A DNA stretch of 10,563 nucleotides from JBEKDJ01 sp050014415 (GTDB lineage: Bacteria; Desulfobacterota; BSN033; UBA1163). The stretch is from contig JBEKDJ010000155.1 of assembly GCA_050014415.1 (NCBI GenBank), positions 1-10,563 of the forward strand, written 5' to 3'. A model generated the notes under the pieces. It was not told the DNA's origin, did no database searches, and was given only the letters and a program-made list of their open reading frames with translations. How positions within the stretch are numbered: the first letter of the stretch is position 1; each line of letters opens with the position of its first letter. A program made the translations under genes and the position numbers. Of the stretch, positions 6,434-10,563 are shown piece by piece.

Positions 6434-7762
6434 ATGACGACGGTTTCAATTGCCACACTCGGTTGTAAGGTCAACCAATTTGAATCCGAAGCCCTTATGG
6501 CTTCCCTGGAACAGAGAGGATATCGCCTCATTCCTTTCGGAGAAAAGGCAGATATCGTCATCGTCAATACCTGTACTGTTACCCACCGGGCGGACTTTCA
6601 ATCGAGGCAGATGATCCGAAGGGCCTTCCGATTCAATCCGGATTCGTTGATTATCGCGACCGGATGCTACGCACAGGTAGAACCTGAAGCGATTGCAAAG
6701 ATTGAAGGGGTGCGATATCTTCTGGGAAATCGAGAAAAGAACCAGATCCCTGATCTTCTCCCGCTGCTGGAAAACGGAGAATACCCTCAAATTCAAATTG
6801 CTAACATGCAAGAAGAGGTGTTCTTTTCGGATGTTCCTCTCCACTCCTTTCATCGTCACACTCGGGCCTTTCTAAAAATCCAGGATGGGTGTAATGCGCG
6901 TTGTTCGTACTGTATCGTCCCTCTTGCCAGAGGCCGATCGAGAAGCCTTCCTCCGGAGAGACTCCTCGAGCATCTGAGCATATTGAAGGAGAGAGGATTT
7001 AAGGAGGTTGTACTCACCGGCATTCACATGGGCGCCTACGGACTTGACCTCACCCCTCCTTTTTCCTTAGAAAGACTTCTCACACGACTGGAAGGAGAGG
7101 AGACTCCTGACCGGATACGCCTCAGTTCAATTGAGCCAGGAGATTTTTCTCCAGGTCTCATCTCTCTTCTCTCGCAGTCAAGCAAGGTTTGTCCTCACCT
7201 CCATATCCCTATCCAGAGCGGAGACGACGAAATCTTGAACATGATGAATAGAGATTATGATCATTCCTTCCTTTGTGATCTCATCGTAGAACTCCATCGA
7301 AGGATTCCAAAAGTCTCAATCGGCGCGGATGTGATCGTGGGGTTCCCAGGGGAGACAGATGAGAGGTTTGAGCGCAGTCATGAGCTGATTGAATCCCTAC
7401 CTTTTTCTTATCTCCATGTCTTTCCTTTTTCCATGAGAAAAGGGACCTCTGCCAGCAAGCTTCCCCATAAAGTAGATGAGGGAAAGGTCAAGAAGAGGGC
7501 TGAGATATTGAGGGATCTGGGGAGGCAGAAACGCCAGGCTTTTTACCGCCAGTTTCTCCATCAGGAATTGAATGTTCTTGTGGAAGACCGGAAAGAAAAG
7601 GGGACCGGAAGGTGGAAGGGGCTTTCGCGGAACTACATACCCGTTCTTCTTAACAGAGAAGAAGGATCAGAAGACCATCCGGCTTGGATCAACCAGGAAT
7701 GGAGAGTGATGGCAACCGAGTTGACGGAAAGGGGAGTCGTTGGAAGAGTGGTGGGGAGGTAG
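6434..7762 (+). CDS. mtaB: tRNA (t6A37) C2-methylthiotransferase MtaB
   Basis: 442 aa from the ATG at 6434; a TTG at 6422 would add four residues but has no better ribosome site. It is a radical SAM enzyme that adds a methylthio group to t6A37 of ANN-decoding tRNAs, acting in the cytoplasm. The N-terminal methylthiotransferase domain carries Cys11 in TLGCKVNQFESE, Cys47 in VNTCTVT and Cys78 in TGCYAQ, the ligands of the auxiliary cluster. The radical SAM motif is Cys153-x3-Cys157-x2-Cys160 (GCNARCSYC). The C-terminal region from about residue 375 has the layout of a TRAM RNA-binding domain. The opening LGCKVNQFESE points to MtaB rather than MiaB or RimO. It is first in a cluster with rnc, whose ribosome site lies within its last codons. 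Confidence 0.93.
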   Translation: MTTVSIATLGCKVNQFESEALMASLEQRGYRLIPFGEKADIVIVNTCTVTHRADFQSRQMIRRAFRFNPDSLIIATGCYAQVEPEAIAKIEGVRYLLGNREKNQIPDLLPLLENGEYPQIQIANMQEEVFFSDVPLHSFHRHTRAFLKIQDGCNARCSYCIVPLARGRSRSLPPERLLEHLSILKERGFKEVVLTGIHMGAYGLDLTPPFSLERLLTRLEGEETPDRIRLSSIEPGDFSPGLISLLSQSSKVCPHLHIPIQSGDDEILNMMNRDYDHSFLCDLIVELHRRIPKVSIGADVIVGFPGETDERFERSHELIESLPFSYLHVFPFSMRKGTSASKLPHKVDEGKVKKRAEILRDLGRQKRQAFYRQFLHQELNVLVEDRKEKGTGRWKGLSRNYIPVLLNREEGSEDHPAWINQEWRVMATELTERGVVGRVVGR

Positions 7763-7763
7763 A

Positions 7764-8504
7764 ATGGAAGAAGAAAGGTTAGCCTCATTAAAGGAGCTGG
7801 AGAATCGTCTGGGCTACCGGTTCAATGAGATCAGGTGGCTGGATCAGGCCCTCACCCATAAGTCCTATATCCATCAGACGAACACCTCGAAGGAAATCTC
7901 AAATGAGGTCCTGGAATTTCTCGGTGATGCTGTACTCAGTCTTGCTGTAGGTCATCTCCTTATTCAGAAACTTCCTGAGGCTCAAGAAGGGACGCTTTCG
8001 AGAAAAAGGGCCCACCTCGTCAAACAGAGCACCCTTGCATCCCTTTCAAAGGAATTCCAATTGGAGAAACATCTCCTTCTCGGAAAGGGTGAACTGCAAA
8101 ATGGTGGGATGAAGAAGTCTTCCATCTTGGCCAATACGTATGAAGCTCTGATTGGAGCCATCTACATGGACTCAGGATTTCCTCAGGCCTTAGTGGTTAT
8201 CTCCCGACACTTTGAGCCTTACCTCCAGCCCGAAACCGACTTTCCTCCTTTTGATGACTACAAGAGTCTGCTTCAAGAATATTCCCAAGGGAATCTTGGA
8301 CTGTCTCCCCAGTATCGCGTGGTGCAAGAATCAGGGCCGGACCACGACAAACAATTCCAAGCCTCTGTCATGATCGGCGACGAGGTGAAAGGGATTGGGT
8401 GCGGGAAAAGCAAGAAGGAAGCTGAGCAGGAGGCAGCGAAAAAAGCCCTGGAAGGATTGCAGATTGAGGATCGGAGATTGCAGATTGAAAGGTCTGAAAT
8501 CTGA
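7764..8504 (+). CDS. rnc: Ribonuclease III
   Basis: 246 aa from the ATG at 7764, one base after the mtaB stop, with GGGGAGG at 7753-7759 as ribosome site; a TTG at 7740 is less likely. It cleaves double-stranded RNA in rRNA and mRNA processing. The nuclease domain has the signature NEVLEFLGD (47-55) with Glu48, Glu51 and Asp55, and ILANTYEALIGAIYMDSG (121-138) with Glu127. Position 124, aligned with Asp114 of the E. coli enzyme, is Asn. The double-stranded RNA-binding domain runs from about 164 to 229 and ends KKEAEQEAAKKALE. The last 16 residues lie outside the domain and are encoded by a 7-nt tandem repeat, giving LQIEDRR then LQIERSE. It is probably co-transcribed and translationally coupled with mtaB. 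Confidence 0.95.
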   Translation: MEEERLASLKELENRLGYRFNEIRWLDQALTHKSYIHQTNTSKEISNEVLEFLGDAVLSLAVGHLLIQKLPEAQEGTLSRKRAHLVKQSTLASLSKEFQLEKHLLLGKGELQNGGMKKSSILANTYEALIGAIYMDSGFPQALVVISRHFEPYLQPETDFPPFDDYKSLLQEYSQGNLGLSPQYRVVQESGPDHDKQFQASVMIGDEVKGIGCGKSKKEAEQEAAKKALEGLQIEDRRLQIERSEI

Positions 8505-8517
8505 GATCTGAAATTTG
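8455..8517 (+). repeat. Heptanucleotide array covering the 3' end of rnc
   Basis: Nine successive 7-mers run from 8455 to 8517: five near GATTGMA (8455-8489), then four near AGATCTG (8490-8517). A 13-nt exact repeat, GATTGCAGATTGA, recurs at 8455 and 8476. The rnc stop (8502-8504) lies inside the array, so the array encodes the enzyme's tail and continues into the spacer before the next gene. Confidence 0.7.
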
Positions 8518-8531
8518 AAACTGAATTATTT

Positions 8532-9578
8532 ATGACGCCATTGATCATTCCGATTTTTCTTCCTTATGCGGGTTGTCATGACCGCTGTCTCTTCTGCAAC
8601 CAGAAGGCAGCGGCTGAAGGACTTCCTTCTCCCTCTTCTATTCGAAGACTCATCGAAACCTCCCTTGTCAAGCTTCCCCTTGATTGTCAAGGAAGGGAAA
8701 AACAGGTTGCATTCTACGGTGGGAGTTTCACGGCCTTGAAGAGAGAGCAGCAGGTTTACTATCTGAAAGAGGTCCAGCCCTTCCTCGCCTCTGGCCTGGT
8801 CAATTCCGTTCGCATTTCGACCCGGCCTGATGCCCTGGATGAAGGGGTTCTTCATCTGCTTAGGGAATATGGGGCCAAAACAGTGGAGATTGGGACCCAA
8901 TCGATGATCGATGAAGTTCTATCACTTTCCAATCGGGGCCATTCGGCAGAGGACACCATTTCCGCAGTTTCACGGTTGAGAGGGTTGGGCTTCGAGACAG
9001 GGTTACAGCTGATGATTGGCCTTCCAGGGGACAGCTTCGTTCATTTTCTTCGAACTCTCGATCGGATCATCGACCTTAGACCTGATTTCGTCAGGATTCA
9101 TCCGACACTGGTGCTGAAGGGTGCTCCTCTTGAGATCCTCTGGCGGGCTGGAAGGTATTCCCCTCTCTCTTTGGAAGAAGCAATTGAATGGCTAAAGAAA
9201 GGCCTTCTCAAATTAGAAAAAGCATCAATTCCTGTAGGACGCGTTGGCCTCCAACCAACGAAGGAGTTGGAGAGGGACCTTCTCGCAGGACCCTTTCACC
9301 CTGCTCTTCACCATTTAATCGATTCGGAGATCTTCTTCGATATGGCAACCTCCCTTCTTCAGACGTCTCAAAAGGATGGTCGGGCTCTGTTCTCATGTCA
9401 CCCCAAAGAGGTCTCGACTCTACGGGGACAGAGAAATGAGAATATTTCGAAACTAAAGGACCAATTCAAACTCAACGAGATCTTAGTCGAAGGAAGACAG
9501 AAATTGCCGAGAGGTTACCTTGGGCTTCAAACCCAAGAGGGAGAGGTTTCGATCCACAGAAAGTCCCTTTCTTTTTAG
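8532..9578 (+). CDS. Elp3-like radical SAM protein, substrate unknown
   Basis: 348 aa. The radical SAM cluster motif is Cys15-x3-Cys19-x2-Cys22 (GCHDRCLFCNQ), followed by YGGSFTA (62-68), RISTRPD (94-100), EIGTQS (119-124) and MIGLPGD (161-167). These are typical of the Elp3/HemN-like branch. A later block, GRVGLQPTKELERDLLAGPF (236-255), is shared, as I recall it, by uncharacterised radical SAM proteins that neighbour rnc in other bacteria. The acetyltransferase half of true Elp3 is absent, so this is not a tRNA uridine elongator enzyme as such. The reaction is unknown; location beside mtaB and rnc suggests an RNA-related role, which is inference. The start is 27 bp after rnc, just past the heptad array, and lacks a visible Shine-Dalgarno sequence. 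Confidence 0.88.
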   Translation: MTPLIIPIFLPYAGCHDRCLFCNQKAAAEGLPSPSSIRRLIETSLVKLPLDCQGREKQVAFYGGSFTALKREQQVYYLKEVQPFLASGLVNSVRISTRPDALDEGVLHLLREYGAKTVEIGTQSMIDEVLSLSNRGHSAEDTISAVSRLRGLGFETGLQLMIGLPGDSFVHFLRTLDRIIDLRPDFVRIHPTLVLKGAPLEILWRAGRYSPLSLEEAIEWLKKGLLKLEKASIPVGRVGLQPTKELERDLLAGPFHPALHHLIDSEIFFDMATSLLQTSQKDGRALFSCHPKEVSTLRGQRNENISKLKDQFKLNEILVEGRQKLPRGYLGLQTQEGEVSIHRKSLSF

Positions 9579-9669
9579 AAAAAGTGTTGCTGGGTTTCTA
9601 GCATGAAGCTCGCTGGGAGCCTGCTCTTGGCACGATCCAGTGCAGTGACTCATTGGGCAGTTTGTTCAT

Positions 9670-10563
9670 TCACATTGGTAAGGGTTTCCTCCTATTTAGA
9701 ATCCCCCATACCTCCTCTGTAAAAGGGGTCTTGATCTCTAATCGTTGGCCTAGGCGTAGGATCACACCACCAAATAGATCGCGTTCGTCTGGTTTGTCCA
9801 GACGTTCAAAGTCACGCTGAAATGAAGTCTTAGTTTCGTAAGGGAAATCGTAGCCCTTCTGATAGACATCTGTGATGATCGTCTCCGGTAAACGAATCCC
9901 TTTTTTCCGGGAAAGGGCAACTATTTCGTGCATGATGGAAAGGACATAATCGCTCAACCGGCTTGATTTCACCACTTGACCGAGTGTCTTATCAAAACTC
10001 GCCGTCACCAAACCAAAAGCTGCGATAAACACGAACTTTGCCCAGATCTCGGCATACACATTATCAAGCCATTCATACTTGATACGGCTTGTGTCAAAGA
10101 GCTCAAAGAGGCGGTGAGGAACAAAGGCGGCAGTTTGCGGGTCTTTGCCGAGGAGGATCTTGCAGGCCCCACCAGTTTGAGTCACTTTCCCATACGTTTC
10201 GATGTGGGTTCCTACATAGACGGAAGCAGGGAAAACTTTGCCAGTGTTGAGACTCTCTCTGATTCTTTCGTAAATGTCGATACCATTCAGTAAAGGCACG
10301 ATGAGTGTGGTATCTGACACCTTGCCCTTAAGCTGCGTGACAACGTTCTCGAGGTCATACGACTTGACACACAATAAACAAACATCAAGCTCCGGAAGCT
10401 CATCGATATGATCCGTAGCTAAAGTTGGATGGCAAACCCATTCCCCTTCTGCGGAGGTGCCAACATATAGCCCTCTCTTAAGGATCTCGTTTAAATGCTC
10501 ACCTCTCGCAACAAAGTATACTTGGCCTCCCTGTTTGGGGGCAAACTGACAAATCTTGCCACC
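9670..10563 (-). CDS. Ketopantoate reductase-family protein, 5' end cut by the window edge
   Basis: The minus-strand frame stays open from the stop at 9670-9672 to the window edge, giving 297 residues that begin GGKICQFAPKQGGQVYFVAR. This looks like the NADP-binding Rossmann fold just after the first glycines, so only about ten residues are missing. A TTG at 10374 lies inside the domain and is not the start. Family residues are in place: Asn93 (fragment numbering) in LLNGI, Lys176 in WAKFVF, and Glu260 in DERDLFGG. These correspond to the substrate and catalytic residues Asn98, Lys176 and Glu256 of E. coli PanE. PanE makes pantoate from ketopantoate with NADPH for coenzyme A synthesis. The family has many paralogues acting on other 2-oxo acids, so PanE itself is not assured. 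It is convergent with the radical SAM gene. Confidence 0.88.
   Translation of the reverse strand, partial: GGKICQFAPKQGGQVYFVARGEHLNEILKRGLYVGTSAEGEWVCHPTLATDHIDELPELDVCLLCVKSYDLENVVTQLKGKVSDTTLIVPLLNGIDIYERIRESLNTGKVFPASVYVGTHIETYGKVTQTGGACKILLGKDPQTAAFVPHRLFELFDTSRIKYEWLDNVYAEIWAKFVFIAAFGLVTASFDKTLGQVVKSSRLSDYVLSIMHEIVALSRKKGIRLPETIITDVYQKGYDFPYETKTSFQRDFERLDKPDERDLFGGVILRLGQRLEIKTPFTEEVWGILNRRKPLPM

Noticed and set aside
6446..6859. 137-codon minus-strand frame inside mtaB
   Set aside because: It is antisense to the conserved methylthiotransferase domain and has no recognisable motif.
8273..8548. 91-codon minus-strand frame over the rnc end
   Set aside because: It is the antisense of the RNA-binding domain and of the heptad array, which explains its repetitive N-terminus.
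9579..9669. Terminator between the convergent radical SAM and ketopantoate reductase genes
   Set aside because: Only 4-bp dyads without adjoining T-runs were found, so no terminator can be supported.
9976..10293. 105-codon plus-strand frame inside the ketopantoate reductase gene
   Set aside because: It is antisense to the conserved dehydrogenase sequence, with no ribosome site or motif.
10374..10374. TTG at 10374 as the start of the ketopantoate reductase gene
   Set aside because: The same frame continues upstream for 63 more codons with clear Rossmann-fold sequence, so the gene is cut by the window edge rather than starting here.

Overview
This window looks like an ordinary chromosomal stretch from a Gram-negative (diderm) bacterium of the Desulfobacterota/Nitrospirota kind. 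That guess rests on gene content only: a class A PBP1C, a UPF0280 protein, and an mtaB-rnc-radical SAM cluster. The lineage is not proven by anything in the sequence. Base composition is balanced and no phage, plasmid, IS transposase, CRISPR array, tRNA or rRNA was seen.

Layout. Bases 1-63 may be the last codons of a gene entering from the left, followed by stem-loops that look like terminators. About 690 bp without a convincing gene follow. At 757-2580 (+) lies a secreted protein of no family I recognise, with recurring propeller-like strand motifs and one EF-hand loop. Convergent to it is pbpC (2856-4982, -), a peptidoglycan glycosyltransferase/transpeptidase. A 359-bp divergent spacer carries promoter-like sites for pbpC (-) and for a UPF0280 protein (5342-6073, +). 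A 360-bp spacer holding a palindromic MITE-like repeat and two facing heptanucleotide arrays precedes a tight cluster: mtaB (tRNA ms2t6A37 methylthiotransferase), rnc (RNase III) and an Elp3-like radical SAM protein. Convergent to that cluster is a ketopantoate reductase-family gene whose 5' end is cut by the right window edge.

How the genes relate. The mtaB-rnc-radical SAM trio is probably co-transcribed and concerns RNA modification and processing; the third member's substrate is unknown. pbpC acts in cell-wall synthesis and the first full gene is exported. The other genes look unconnected.

The most unusual signal is not a gene. Degenerate tandem repeats with a strict 7-nt period occur in five places (174-194, 5248-5275, 6079-6113, 6371-6405, 8455-8517). 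One of them runs into the end of rnc, where it encodes a 7-residue-periodic C-terminal tail and supplies the stop codon. I found no clearly new multi-gene system.
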